A stretch of DNA of 64,000 nt from assembly GCA_052118065.1 (NCBI GenBank), contig JBQKHY010000002.1, positions 167,738 through 231,737 on the forward strand, given 5' to 3'. Source of the stretch: Ruminococcoides sp052118065 (lineage in GTDB: Bacteria > Bacillota > Clostridia > Oscillospirales > Acutalibacteraceae). The translations under genes were made by a program, and so were the position numbers. The notes under the pieces were generated by a model that was not told the origin of the DNA, did not search any database, and was given only the letters and a program-made list of their open reading frames with translations. Positions 27,483 through 36,429 of the stretch are shown here, piece after piece. Every line of letters begins with the position of its first letter. Within the stretch, counting starts at the first letter, position 1.

Positions 27483-28196
27483 TTATTTTAATATAAAGTG
27501 TTTTATTAATTGAATTACAACAATATGTAAGGGATAATATCCGTAGAAAAAGTATTTAATTTTTAATTTCCCTCTTTTACCATTGTAAAAAGCAATAGGA
27601 ATAACTGCAAGCATACTCCACCATTGAATAACATTTCTTGTTAAGCAAAGAAGGATAAGTCCTACTGTAAACATTATTAGCTTAAGTTCTTTTTTGTCAA
27701 AGAGATATACCATTAATGGTAGTGTAATTCCGAAAAATCCATAGTCAATACCGTAGTTTATGTCACCGAAAAACATAGGCATTATCTCTGATACAAAAAG
27801 CACAAACATAACTGCTAAAATAGGAAATTGCCATTGTACTGTTTCTGAGTTGTTTCTTCCATAATCAAGTGAATATATTAACAGTATAGACAATGAAAAG
27901 GTTATAAATATATTCATATGATAATTGTTATCAGCTAATATGCAAATTGTCTGAAAAGCAAGTCCCATTATAAATATAGTGTAAAAATACCATGTTCTGT
28001 TGTGGGTGTATTTGCAACCCTCAGCAATCATATATGCAAAGATAGGAAAGGCTAATCTGCCTATTGCTCTCATAGGGTAGGAGTTGTCCATTAAGTACAG
28101 CCCTATATGGTCAATTGTCATACATATTAAGGCAAATATCTTTAGCATATTGCCTGAGAAAATACCTTTGTTCTCTTTTGTCCGTAAATAACTCAT
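27483..28196 (-). CDS. TraX-family membrane protein
   Basis: A polytopic membrane protein of 237 residues with about seven helices. The N-terminal block LKIFALICMTIDHIGLYL and the AFPIFAYMIAEGCKYT motif are typical of TraX-type (acyltransferase-like) proteins found in many Firmicutes outside conjugation operons. The target is unknown; homologues are proposed to acetylate surface polymers or pilin. ATG 28196 is supported by TGAGGTATTAACA upstream on the minus strand. The small gene at 27291 follows 18 bases downstream. Confidence 0.88.
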   Translation of the reverse strand: MSYLRTKENKGIFSGNMLKIFALICMTIDHIGLYLMDNSYPMRAIGRLAFPIFAYMIAEGCKYTHNRTWYFYTIFIMGLAFQTICILADNNYHMNIFITFSLSILLIYSLDYGRNNSETVQWQFPILAVMFVLFVSEIMPMFFGDINYGIDYGFFGITLPLMVYLFDKKELKLIMFTVGLILLCLTRNVIQWWSMLAVIPIAFYNGKRGKLKIKYFFYGYYPLHIVVIQLIKHFILK

Positions 28197-28275
28197 TGTT
28201 AATACCTCATTTTCCGTTATAGATTATATCATTGAGAAAAGATAAAAACAATGTGTAATTTTATTATTATATAGG

Positions 28276-28303
28276 AAAAGCACCTCGTTACGAAGTGCTT
28301 TTA
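28276..28303. terminator. Terminator of the thioredoxin gene
   Basis: Stem AAAAGCAC/GTGCTTTT with a CTCGTTACGAA centre. Confidence 0.75.
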
Positions 28304-28308
28304 TAAAA

Positions 28309-28629
28309 CTATAATTCACTATCCCTTAGACTATAGTATTCTGTAAGAATATCATCTTTACTGTGAACACCTGAAAGCCTTTTTAACTCTTGACCATCTT
28401 TAACAAAAACCAAAGTAGGTACACTCATTATGTGAAAGTTCTTAGTAAGTTCAGTATTATAATCAATGTTGCATTTGTATATAGTTATGTTTTCTTTCCT
28501 ACCGACTTCTTCGATAGTAGGTAGCAGAATTTTGCAAGGGTTGCACCAACTTGCATAAAAATCTAATATATACAAATCTTTGCTGTTAAATATTTCTTTT
28601 GAGTTTCCTCTAATTTCAATTACAGGCAT
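28309..28629 (-). CDS. Thioredoxin
   Basis: A cytoplasmic thiol reductant. ATG 28629 (MPVIEIRGN) is preferred because GGAGGATTTT precedes it; the longer frame begins 4 codons earlier inside that ribosome site. The active site is WCNPC near residues 29-33 instead of WCGPC, an uncommon but known variation, and the cis-Pro motif MSVPTLVFV is near 68. 106 residues. It is a single gene on the minus strand. No thioredoxin reductase is adjacent. Confidence 0.9.
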   Translation of the reverse strand: MPVIEIRGNSKEIFNSKDLYILDFYASWCNPCKILLPTIEEVGRKENITIYKCNIDYNTELTKNFHIMSVPTLVFVKDGQELKRLSGVHSKDDILTEYYSLRDSEL

Positions 28630-28780
28630 AAAATCCTCCACTATAATTTGAATTAATCTAAAGCATATATTTAGTATTAGAATAAATATAAATTATATAC
28701 AATTCATTTATTGTAATGATAAAAGCAGTTAGTTATAAAATAGAATTTTGTTATATTATGAAACTTTTTATAAAAACAAA

Positions 28781-28809
28781 TTGTTTGTACAATTTATTTG
28801 TGGTATAAT
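28781..28809 (+). promoter_or_regulatory. SigA-type promoter
   Basis: TTGTTT, 17-base spacer, TATAAT; 34 bases before the start at 28844. Confidence 0.65.
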
Positions 28810-28843
28810 GTAGTACAGATTAATTGCATTTTGGAGGTAAAAT

Positions 28844-29947
28844 ATGATTTGTAAAAATTGCGGTTTTCAAAATCCTGATGGTGCAAAGTTTTGTGCCAGT
28901 TGTGGTCAAAAAATAGAAATGTCAAATCCGGTTCAACAGAATAATGTATCTGATAATAACACTCAGCAGAATAACATTCCACAGAATAATGCTCAACAGA
29001 ACAGTGTCCCACAGAATAACAATCAGCATAATTCTGTACACCGGAACAATGTACCTCAAGGGGCTTTTGTTCATCAAGGTAATGTAAAGCAGAACAATGC
29101 TCCTCAGAACAACATTCCTAATAATTATAATCCACAAGGTAATGTTCCTCAGGGTAACATTCCAAATAACTATAACCCACAGAATACTATGCCAAATAAT
29201 ATTCCACAGGGTAATGTCCCAAACAATATTCCTAACAACTACAATCCACAAAATGGTATGTCACAAAACAATATGCCACAAGGTAACTTCCAACCACAGA
29301 ATGGTATGCCACAGAACGGTATGCCTCAGTTTAATAATTTCCCAAATCAAGGTGTTAACCAAACTGTCATTGATCCGGTTACAGGTCAGCCAATAAAGAA
29401 TAAGAATTCTAAAAAGGTACTACCACTTATCCTAGGTATTGCCGGTGGTGTAGTAGCTATTATTGTTGCAGTTGTCATTGTGTTTAGTGTTATAGATAAC
29501 AGTGGTATTAACGGTGTACTTGATAGTCTGGAAGATGGCATTAATGATAAGAATATAGAGTCTATCAAGAAATGTGTACCATCATTTATGGTCAAGGATA
29601 TGGATGTTAGTCAAAGTGACATTGACGATATGTTTGGTGTTAGCGATAAATATAGCTTCGAAATTGACTTTGATGTTAAGAGTGAAGAAGATGTAACCGA
29701 CTCTAACTGTAGTGAAGCCAATAACTACACTTGGAAGGAATATATCCAAGATAGATATGAAAATTATGACGGCTATGATGGTGGAGAAGTACAGGAAGTA
29801 ACAAAAGCTAAGATTAAGTATGATATTGACTTTGACAATGATACTGCAAATGCTATTGCAGGTTTAGCCTCTTTAGGTGAGGATAGCTTAACTAAAGATT
29901 TTTACTTTGTTAAGTATGACGGTAGCTGGTATCTATTTGAAATGTAA
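28844..29947 (+). CDS. Zinc-ribbon membrane protein with Asn/Gln/Pro-rich repeat
   Basis: Function unknown. It begins with a four-Cys zinc ribbon (MICKNCGFQNPDG, CASCGQK; residues 1-25). Residues about 27-180 form a low-complexity tract of repeating NNxPQ/NPQNxMPQ units. A membrane helix follows at about 190-213 (PLILGIAGGVVAIIVAVVIV), then an extracellular domain of about 150 residues resembling small stress-sensing domains. The architecture puts the ribbon and N/Q tract in the cytoplasm. The ribosome site TTTGGAGGTAAAAT is clear. The repeat could vary in length by slippage. Confidence 0.8.
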   Translation: MICKNCGFQNPDGAKFCASCGQKIEMSNPVQQNNVSDNNTQQNNIPQNNAQQNSVPQNNNQHNSVHRNNVPQGAFVHQGNVKQNNAPQNNIPNNYNPQGNVPQGNIPNNYNPQNTMPNNIPQGNVPNNIPNNYNPQNGMSQNNMPQGNFQPQNGMPQNGMPQFNNFPNQGVNQTVIDPVTGQPIKNKNSKKVLPLILGIAGGVVAIIVAVVIVFSVIDNSGINGVLDSLEDGINDKNIESIKKCVPSFMVKDMDVSQSDIDDMFGVSDKYSFEIDFDVKSEEDVTDSNCSEANNYTWKEYIQDRYENYDGYDGGEVQEVTKAKIKYDIDFDNDTANAIAGLASLGEDSLTKDFYFVKYDGSWYLFEM

Positions 29948-29960
29948 TTTAAAATTTACT

Positions 29961-29993
29961 AAAGGATTGCTAAAGTTTTAGCAGTCCTTTTTT
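29961..29993 (+). terminator. Rho-independent terminator
   Basis: Imperfect stem AAAGGATTGCTAAA/TTTAGCAGTCCTTT followed by TTTT. Confidence 0.8.
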
Positions 29994-30056
29994 ATTGCCT
30001 TGACCTACCTAAATAATAATGTTAAAATCAAGGTAGATAAATTTTAGGGGTATGAT

Positions 30057-31334
30057 ATGGCTGAAGAAAATGTAAAAAACATAACAACTGAAAAGGTAAC
30101 TAAGAAGAATTTAAGCACAATAAGACTTATTGTTGGTGGAGCTATTGTTTTAGTATTAGTAACGGTGCTTTGCTTGTTTCTGATTTTTACTTGTGTAATA
30201 AAACTTGCTCCAAGTGGTATGGAAATTAAGAGAAGTGGCATTGGTGTTGAAATTGTAAAATATACCGGTGATGAAAAGAATCTTAAAATTCCCGACTTAA
30301 TAAACGGACTAAGTGTTGTTTCAGTAGGGGAAAAGGCTTTTTATAATACCAAAGTTGAAAAAGTAGAAATGCCAAAAGATTTAAAAGAAGTTGGCAGTTA
30401 TTGTTTTGCAAATTGTAAGAATTTAAAAGAAGTTAAGTTTAAGTCTGAGGTAACTAACTTTGGTGACAATGCTTTTGAAAACTCCTCAGTAAAAAAGGTA
30501 ACATTGCCTAGTGACCTTCAAAAAATCAGCAAAGCAATGTTTAAGAATTGTAAGAACCTAACCAGTGTTTCTTTCCCTAATAAGTTGCTTTTTATTGATG
30601 ATGAAGCATTTTATGGTTGTACCTCACTAAGTAAAATGACTGTTGGTGAGGGTATAAGAAAAATCGGCAAAGATACTTTTGGTAATGAAAACCAAGACTT
30701 TATGCTTTGTAGTGTAGCCGGTAGTATTGTTGAAGATTATGCTAGGGAAAATAATATTGAGTATGCACCATGTAATGATTACTATGAAGTATATACAAAG
30801 TACCCTGTATATGTAGGCAACAATAAATATTCTACTGTTGAAGTGTCAAACGGTAATAACGGTATTATGAATTTCTCACCTTCACAAAGTGGATATTACA
30901 GAGTTACTTTAAAGGGTAGTAGTGTTGATTTTGATATTAATAAAGCCACTAAGAATACACAAAAACTTTCAACTGTAAAAAATAATACTGATGATTATTT
31001 TTCTTATTTTGAAAGTGGCAAGGAATATTTCCTTTCTGTTATTGCTCAAGAACAAAGTAATTTTACTGTAAATATACAGCAGGTTAGTAAGGCTACTGTT
31101 TCTACATACAGTAAATGTGAAAAAATGTATTTAGGTCAAGATATTTATGACCTTTCAAAAGGCACTGAACTAAAGTCTGACCATAATAATTATTCAGCAA
31201 CAGTTGCTACTGTTAATTCGGACTCTACTATTACTAAAGTTGAAGATTATTATATTGATAACAAAAATAAAGTATGGTATCAAATAACCACAAAGATAGG
31301 TGCTATGGAAAGCAAGTTGTGGTTTAAAGCATAA
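30057..31334 (+). CDS. Membrane-anchored leucine-rich-repeat (BspA-type) protein
   Basis: A 425-residue surface protein. After a short cytoplasmic N-terminus comes a membrane helix at about 25-47. Residues about 80-225 contain BspA/LRR_5 repeats: VGEKAFYNTKVEKVEMP, GSYCFANCKNLKEVKF, GDNAFENSSVKKVTLP and DDEAFYGCTSLSKMTV. The C-terminal 190 residues are a beta-rich domain without a recognised family. BspA repeats mediate adhesion in other bacteria. The start at 30057 follows TTTTAGGGGTATGAT. It is a single gene with a terminator. Confidence 0.85.
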   Translation: MAEENVKNITTEKVTKKNLSTIRLIVGGAIVLVLVTVLCLFLIFTCVIKLAPSGMEIKRSGIGVEIVKYTGDEKNLKIPDLINGLSVVSVGEKAFYNTKVEKVEMPKDLKEVGSYCFANCKNLKEVKFKSEVTNFGDNAFENSSVKKVTLPSDLQKISKAMFKNCKNLTSVSFPNKLLFIDDEAFYGCTSLSKMTVGEGIRKIGKDTFGNENQDFMLCSVAGSIVEDYARENNIEYAPCNDYYEVYTKYPVYVGNNKYSTVEVSNGNNGIMNFSPSQSGYYRVTLKGSSVDFDINKATKNTQKLSTVKNNTDDYFSYFESGKEYFLSVIAQEQSNFTVNIQQVSKATVSTYSKCEKMYLGQDIYDLSKGTELKSDHNNYSATVATVNSDSTITKVEDYYIDNKNKVWYQITTKIGAMESKLWFKA

Positions 31335-31336
31335 AG

Positions 31337-31369
31337 AAAAACCTATGACGAAAAGTCATAGGTTTTTTG
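31337..31369. terminator. Bidirectional-looking terminator
   Basis: Stem AAAAACCTATGAC/GTCATAGGTTTTT between convergent genes. Confidence 0.8.
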
Positions 31370-31389
31370 CTTACTATATATATAGTATA

Positions 31390-31968
31390 TTATCTTTTTA
31401 GTTCAGCAACTGTCCACTTAGTACCTTTGTCAGTTTCAACAAAGTTAATAAGTTTATCCATATCATCAAAGTAACGGTATAGGTCGTGACATTTTTCTCT
31501 TACAAAGCCTTCACGCATTGAGTGTTCCATCATTTCCTGTAGGTTATCATAGTAGTGGTTGATGTTGTAAATAGCAATAGGCTTGTTAATTCTGCCTAAC
31601 TGCTTTAGAGTTACAATCTCAAACATTTCTTCAAATGTGCCTACACCACCCGGAGTAATAATGAAAGCATCGGCTAGGTCCTCCATAATGTGCTTTCTTT
31701 CTCTCATAGACTCAGTTTTGATTAGTTTAGTACATTCAGTAAATAAACTTTCAATCTTATCATCAAAGAAAAATTCAGGTACAACACCGGTAATCTCAGC
31801 ACCGACCTTTTTCATACCTCTTGCAGAAGCACCCATAAGTCCTTCACTACCTGCACCGAATACAAGGGAGTGACCTCTCTTGCCAAGTTCATAACCCAGT
31901 TCCTCTGTTTCTTTTATATATGACTCATCAATGATGTTACTTGCTGAACCGAAAATACATATATTCAT
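31390..31968 (-). CDS. LOG-family (TIGR00730) nucleotide phosphoribohydrolase
   Basis: A Rossmann-like hydrolase of the lysine-decarboxylase-like LOG family, which cleaves nucleoside 5'-monophosphates to base and ribose-5-phosphate. The diagnostic PGGVGTFEE motif is at residues 106-114, with FGAGSEGLMGA near 37 and the conserved MRERKHIM near 88. 192 residues. Physiological substrate in bacteria is often unclear. ATG 31968 follows AGAGGTAATTAT on the minus strand. Confidence 0.9.
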   Translation of the reverse strand: MNICIFGSASNIIDESYIKETEELGYELGKRGHSLVFGAGSEGLMGASARGMKKVGAEITGVVPEFFFDDKIESLFTECTKLIKTESMRERKHIMEDLADAFIITPGGVGTFEEMFEIVTLKQLGRINKPIAIYNINHYYDNLQEMMEHSMREGFVREKCHDLYRYFDDMDKLINFVETDKGTKWTVAELKR

Positions 31969-32045
31969 ATAATTACCTCTTTTCTAATACTTATTATATC
32001 TTGATTATATATCATATTTCAGAAAAATTCAATTAATACCTAATG

Positions 32046-32074
32046 TTGAAATTGTTTAATTTTGGTTGTATAAT
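32046..32074 (+). promoter_or_regulatory. SigA-type promoter
   Basis: TTGAAA, 17-base spacer, TATAAT, 20 bases before the start at 32094. Confidence 0.75.
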
Positions 32075-32093
32075 ATTAAAAAGGAGCGTTGCT

Positions 32094-32690
32094 ATGTCAT
32101 ATATTTGTTTGATTGGAAATGAAAATGGAATAGTAGCAGGTAGTGACTCAAGAGAAACTATTGCACCAAATAAATTTTTGGATAATAGACAGAAGGTTTT
32201 TGTTGACAAAAATCAAAACCTTATTTGGGCTTGTTGTGGCATTACAAAATATAACGGAATAGACTATATTGATGTAGTGGAAAGTATATTAAGAGATATT
32301 GACCTGTCTTTTATTGAAAAGATAGACAGACTACAGATTATGATAGAGAGAGTCACTAAGGAATGTTATAACTATATCGGTAACGGTAGTGCTATGGACA
32401 TTCTGATTGGCTACAAGTTAAAAAGAAAATTACTTATAAGAATGAATATACAAAATGGGGAAGTCAAGAGAAATACTTTCTTTGCACCACTTGCTATTGA
32501 GGGTGGTAGTGGAAAAATCATTATGAACAAACCTCCACTAAAAGATTATAACCATTTGTCATTAAAAGAATTAGAAGTTTATGTTAAGAATAGAGTACAG
32601 GAAACTATTGACAAAGACAAAGAAATTTCTATAAATAACCCTACCCATGTTAATACTATTGGTGGAAAGGTAAAAGTAGTTACCTTGTGA
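32094..32690 (+). CDS. Ntn-hydrolase (proteasome-like fold) candidate protein
   Basis: A 198-residue cytoplasmic protein without a secure family. The N-terminal strands (MSYICLIGNENGIVAGSDSR) and NFLDNRQKVF-like region resemble the beta strands of proteasome/HslV-type Ntn hydrolases, where GIVAGSDSR matches the GIVIGADSR strand of beta subunits. There is no N-terminal Thr, so activity by the usual route is doubtful. Start ATG 32094 follows AAAAAGGAGCGTTGCT; the longer frame from 32043 would overlap the promoter. It is monocistronic with a terminator at 32793. Confidence 0.6.
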   Translation: MSYICLIGNENGIVAGSDSRETIAPNKFLDNRQKVFVDKNQNLIWACCGITKYNGIDYIDVVESILRDIDLSFIEKIDRLQIMIERVTKECYNYIGNGSAMDILIGYKLKRKLLIRMNIQNGEVKRNTFFAPLAIEGGSGKIIMNKPPLKDYNHLSLKELEVYVKNRVQETIDKDKEISINNPTHVNTIGGKVKVVTL

Positions 32691-32745
32691 ATAATTAAAA
32701 GTTTAAGCTTTAATAAATAATGTTTAAAATATTACATATTATAAT

Positions 32746-32769
32746 AAACCTTGAAATATTTCAAGGTTT
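32746..32769. repeat. Palindrome
   Basis: AAACCTTGAAA/TTTCAAGGTTT with a TA centre, shortly before a terminator. Confidence 0.6.
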
Positions 32770-32792
32770 GTGATAGTATTACAAGGACTTGT

Positions 32793-32823
32793 AAAGGAGC
32801 AGTAGGTCACTGCTCCTTTTTTA
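32793..32823 (+). terminator. Rho-independent terminator
   Basis: Stem AAAGGAGCAGT/ACTGCTCCTTT with loop AGGTC and T tail. Confidence 0.85.
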
Positions 32824-32992
32824 GGGGTTTCTCTGTTCATAATATGTTCATAAAATTAGTGCTTTTTATATAAAACCTTAAACTCAATGTTATGGAAAAA
32901 GAGTATAGTACATTACTGTATTTTTTGATATAATTAGTAGTAAGAGATTTTGGTAAATATGTTTTATGAAATTTGAAAGAAAGGCACTTAAT

Positions 32993-35900
32993 ATGAAAAA
33001 AATGTTTAGACCATTATCTTTGGTAATGGTGCTGGTTGTTTTGGCTACAACAACGACTTTTTCAGCGTTGTCAGCTACAATCGACAAAAATCTAACCGGG
33101 GCAGGTATTAATGTGGAAAAAGTAGCAGCGTATACTAACTCAAGTGATGGGTATGCCACTTATAGTGGTAACGACTTGGGTGCAAATTACTCAGCTGACT
33201 CTACAACCTTTAAGGTATGGGCACCTTCAGCATCTAGTGTGAAGGTTAAACTATACAAGACAGGTTCAGATAGCGAAGCTGGTGCAGGTGTCATTGGCAC
33301 TTATGATATGACTAAGGACAGCTCTAACGGTGTTTGGTCATTAAAACAAAGTGGTGACTTAAATGGTATCTACTACACATACCTAGTAACAGTCAATGGC
33401 AAAACAAATGAAACAAGAGATGTGTATTCAACAGCTTGTGGCGTTAACAGTAAGCGTTCAATGGTTGTTGATTTAAATTCAACTAACCCTGATGGTTGGA
33501 ACAACGATTCTCATGTTCTTTTCAATAGCTCTTCAGAAGCTACAGTTTGGGAAATGTCAGTAAGAGATTTTTCTATTGACAGTTCTTCAGGTGTAGATGC
33601 TGACAAGAGAGGTACTTTCCTAGGTGTTGCTCAGCATGGTACAACACTTAACGGTAAAGGCGATATTAAAACAGGTATTGACTATCTAATTGAAAACAAA
33701 ATTAATTGTGTTCAGATTATGCCAATGTATGACTTTGGTTCAGTTGATGAAACAAAGGGTGGTCAAAACTGGGGTTATGACCCAATGAACTACAATGTTC
33801 CTGAAGGTTCTTTCTCTACTAACCCATATGACGGTGCAGTAAGAATTAAGGAAATGAAAACAATGATTAAGGCACTTCATGATGCCGGTATCTCTGTTAT
33901 TATGGATGTAGTTTATAACCACACATATAACACAACTGATTCTTGCTTTGAAAATACAGTTCCCGGTTACTACTATAGAATGAACGGTAGCCAGTTCCTA
34001 AACGGTTCAGGTTGTGGTAATGTAACTGCTTCTGACAAGACAATGTACAGAAAATATATGATTGACTCAGTTAAGTATTGGGCAAACGAATACCATATTG
34101 ATGGTTTCCGTTTTGACTTAATGGGTTGTCACGATATTACAACGATGAATAAGCTTAGAGATGAGCTTGATACTATTGATAAGAGAATTTTAACTTATGG
34201 TGAACCTTGGACAGGTACATGGCCAAGAGACCCTAACGGTATTGCTGACTCATCAGCAGCACTAATGGATAACGCAAGTAAGCTAAATCCAAGAGTTGGT
34301 ATGTTTAACGATAAGGTTAGAGATGCTATCAGAGGTAGCAACGATAACTACGGTGCAGCATCAGGCTATATTATGGGTGCAAGTGGTTTTGATACTGCAA
34401 TTAAAGCCGGTGAAATGGCTAACACCTCCACAATGTGGGGTGGTAACTGGTCAAAAGCACCTACTCAGACAGTAACATATTCTTGTTGCCACGATAACTT
34501 AACTCTTTGGGATAAGATTATGAAGGTTTGTGGTAGTAGTGACTATGACGGTACTAACTCAACATACCTTGCTATGAACAAACTTGCGTCAGTAATTGAA
34601 TTTACTTCACAAGGTGTTAACTTTACTATTGCCGGTGAAGAATTTGCAAGAACTAAATACGGCGAAGATAACTCTTACAACAAGGGCGATAGCAAGAACT
34701 TAATTGATTGGAACAGAGTTTCTAAGTATTCTGATCTAGTAAGTTATTATAAAGGTCTAAGAGAAATCCGTTCTGTATATAGTCCATTTACAGATAGCTC
34801 AATGAATTCTGTAAATTCATCTTACTTCTGTTCAGCACCTAGTGGTGTGGTTGCTTATACAATGCAGAACAAGACTGCTAATGCTAACAAAGAATGGGGT
34901 ATGGTTGCAGTAATTACAAATGCAACTTCTAACACTCAGACAGTTAAGCTACAAGCCGGTACAACACTTCCATCATCTTGGGTAACTGTTGCTAACGGTA
35001 ACAGTGCCGGTCTAAAGAACTTAGGTACAGTTAACGGTTCTACTGTTTCAGTACCGGCAAGAAGTTCTCTAATCCTAGTTGATGCAAGTACATTTGACAG
35101 AGGTGTAACTCCTACAACTCCAACAACATCAACTACTACAGTACCACCTACAACAACTTCTGCTAAGAAAACAATCACTTACAACACATCAAAGATTAAG
35201 AACTTTAATGATGGTGTTTCTACAGAAACAGTAACAAATGGTCAAAATGTTACAAAGACAATTGAACCTGAAGATGGTTACGAAATTGTTTATGCTAAGG
35301 TAGTATGTGGTGGTAACGACATTACTTCAACTGCTTATAACTCAGCAACAAATACACTTAGCTTTAATGTTACAGCAGATACTGATGTAACAATTATTGC
35401 AACAAAGATTCCTGATACTCACCTATATGGTGATACTAACAGTGACGGTTCAGTTACTGTTAAGGATGCATCAAGATTACAAAAGTATGTTGTTAATATA
35501 ACTGACCTAAGTGCTACAGAACTTAAGTCATCAGATGTTAATAATGATAATCATGTTGATGTTAAGGATGTAACAATGATACAGAAGTATGTTTCCGGTG
35601 CAGTATCAAGTTTCCCATCAGGTAAAAGCTTCTCTGATGAGAAACCTACATATACAATTCCTACAAATACAATTACAACAACATCAGCTACAACAGTAAC
35701 AACTCCTACAACTGCTACTACATCAACTACTACTGTTCCTTCCGGTGATAAAGTGTTAACACTTGACCCATCAGCAGTTTCAGCAGGTAATGAAAGATGG
35801 GCTGCTTACTTCTTTAATTCAACAAATACATCAAATTATGTATGGGTTGACTTAGACAGCAGTAACTCAGTAAAAGTACCTGATGGTATGGATACAGTTA

Positions 35901-36046
35901 TCTTTGTTCGTATGAACGGAAAAACAACAGAAAATACTTGGGATAATCGTTGGAATCAGTCAGAAGACTTAACAATCGGTTCAAGCACAAAGTATGTTGC
36001 TACCGGTTGGGGTTCAGGTAATCTGTTCACAGGTAACTGGGCATAA
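32993..36046 (+). CDS. Secreted dockerin-bearing GH13 pullulanase (type I) with CBM48
   Basis: An extracellular enzyme cutting alpha-1,6 bonds in starch or pullulan. Start ATG 32993 gives a clean signal peptide (to about residue 28, TFSALSA). An N-terminal CBM48-like module follows at about 55-145 (STTFKVWAPSASSVKVKLY). The GH13 catalytic domain shows the family regions DVVYNH near 304, GFRFDLMG near 370 (nucleophile Asp), YGEPW near 402 (acid Glu) and CCHDNLTLWD near 498. After a Thr/Pro linker and a beta domain comes a type I dockerin at about 812-872 with two calcium repeats (GDTNSDGSVTVKDASRLQKY, SSDVNNDNHVDVKDVTMIQK). A second Thr linker leads to a C-terminal module (about 919-1017) rich in Trp, likely carbohydrate-binding. 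The dockerin implies attachment to an amylosome-like complex. Confidence 0.93.
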   Translation: MKKMFRPLSLVMVLVVLATTTTFSALSATIDKNLTGAGINVEKVAAYTNSSDGYATYSGNDLGANYSADSTTFKVWAPSASSVKVKLYKTGSDSEAGAGVIGTYDMTKDSSNGVWSLKQSGDLNGIYYTYLVTVNGKTNETRDVYSTACGVNSKRSMVVDLNSTNPDGWNNDSHVLFNSSSEATVWEMSVRDFSIDSSSGVDADKRGTFLGVAQHGTTLNGKGDIKTGIDYLIENKINCVQIMPMYDFGSVDETKGGQNWGYDPMNYNVPEGSFSTNPYDGAVRIKEMKTMIKALHDAGISVIMDVVYNHTYNTTDSCFENTVPGYYYRMNGSQFLNGSGCGNVTASDKTMYRKYMIDSVKYWANEYHIDGFRFDLMGCHDITTMNKLRDELDTIDKRILTYGEPWTGTWPRDPNGIADSSAALMDNASKLNPRVGMFNDKVRDAIRGSNDNYGAASGYIMGASGFDTAIKAGEMANTSTMWGGNWSKAPTQTVTYSCCHDNLTLWDKIMKVCGSSDYDGTNSTYLAMNKLASVIEFTSQGVNFTIAGEEFARTKYGEDNSYNKGDSKNLIDWNRVSKYSDLVSYYKGLREIRSVYSPFTDSSMNSVNSSYFCSAPSGVVAYTMQNKTANANKEWGMVAVITNATSNTQTVKLQAGTTLPSSWVTVANGNSAGLKNLGTVNGSTVSVPARSSLILVDASTFDRGVTPTTPTTSTTTVPPTTTSAKKTITYNTSKIKNFNDGVSTETVTNGQNVTKTIEPEDGYEIVYAKVVCGGNDITSTAYNSATNTLSFNVTADTDVTIIATKIPDTHLYGDTNSDGSVTVKDASRLQKYVVNITDLSATELKSSDVNNDNHVDVKDVTMIQKYVSGAVSSFPSGKSFSDEKPTYTIPTNTITTTSATTVTTPTTATTSTTTVPSGDKVLTLDPSAVSAGNERWAAYFFNSTNTSNYVWVDLDSSNSVKVPDGMDTVIFVRMNGKTTENTWDNRWNQSEDLTIGSSTKYVATGWGSGNLFTGNWA

Positions 36047-36066
36047 GTAAATAAACTATGAACATT

Positions 36067-36101
36067 CAAAGTGTCAACATTTGTTGGCACTTTGTTTTTT
36101 A
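36067..36101 (+). terminator. Rho-independent terminator of the pullulanase gene
   Basis: Stem CAAAGTGTCAACA/TGTTGGCACTTTG (one mismatch pair) followed by TTTTTT. Confidence 0.8.
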
Positions 36102-36429
36102 TGCACAAAAACTATGCCTATCATTTGTGCATTTATACAAAGTTTCATACTGGATGCATAACAATATTACGAAATGATGAATAAAATTAAAGTATATTGT
36201 AAAATTATTGTCTATTTTGTATAATAAGTATATGATATATAAGTAAAACTTTTTATTGTAGAGAGATATTGCATAAAATATTTCTCTAGAAGCACTAAAA
36301 TTCTTGTTTACTATAACTATTTTAAAAATATAATATTGTGTTATAATTATTAATGTATTAATAACAGACAAATTATGGAAATATAAGTGTATTTTTATTA
36401 CACTTAAAAGAAGAAAGGAGAAAAGAACT
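36102..36429 (+). promoter_or_regulatory. Long AT-rich leader of the pilus operon
   Basis: No gene is seen. A promoter TTGTAA-N17-TATAAT lies at 36197-36225, leaving a leader of about 200 bases. An imperfect hairpin (AGAGAGATATT/ATATTTCTCT) sits at about 36258-36288, and a second TATAAT at about 36340-36345 may be another start point. AGAAAGGAGAAAAG precedes the TTG start at 36430. Confidence 0.6.

Noticed and set aside
28922..29251. A 109-codon minus-strand ORF
   Set aside because: It is antisense to the Asn/Gln-rich repeat of the gene at 28844 and is low in complexity.
28920..29340. Possible CRISPR or tandem DNA repeat
   Set aside because: The repeats are coding (Asn/Gln/Pro units), irregular in length and without unique spacers of constant size; no cas genes are present.
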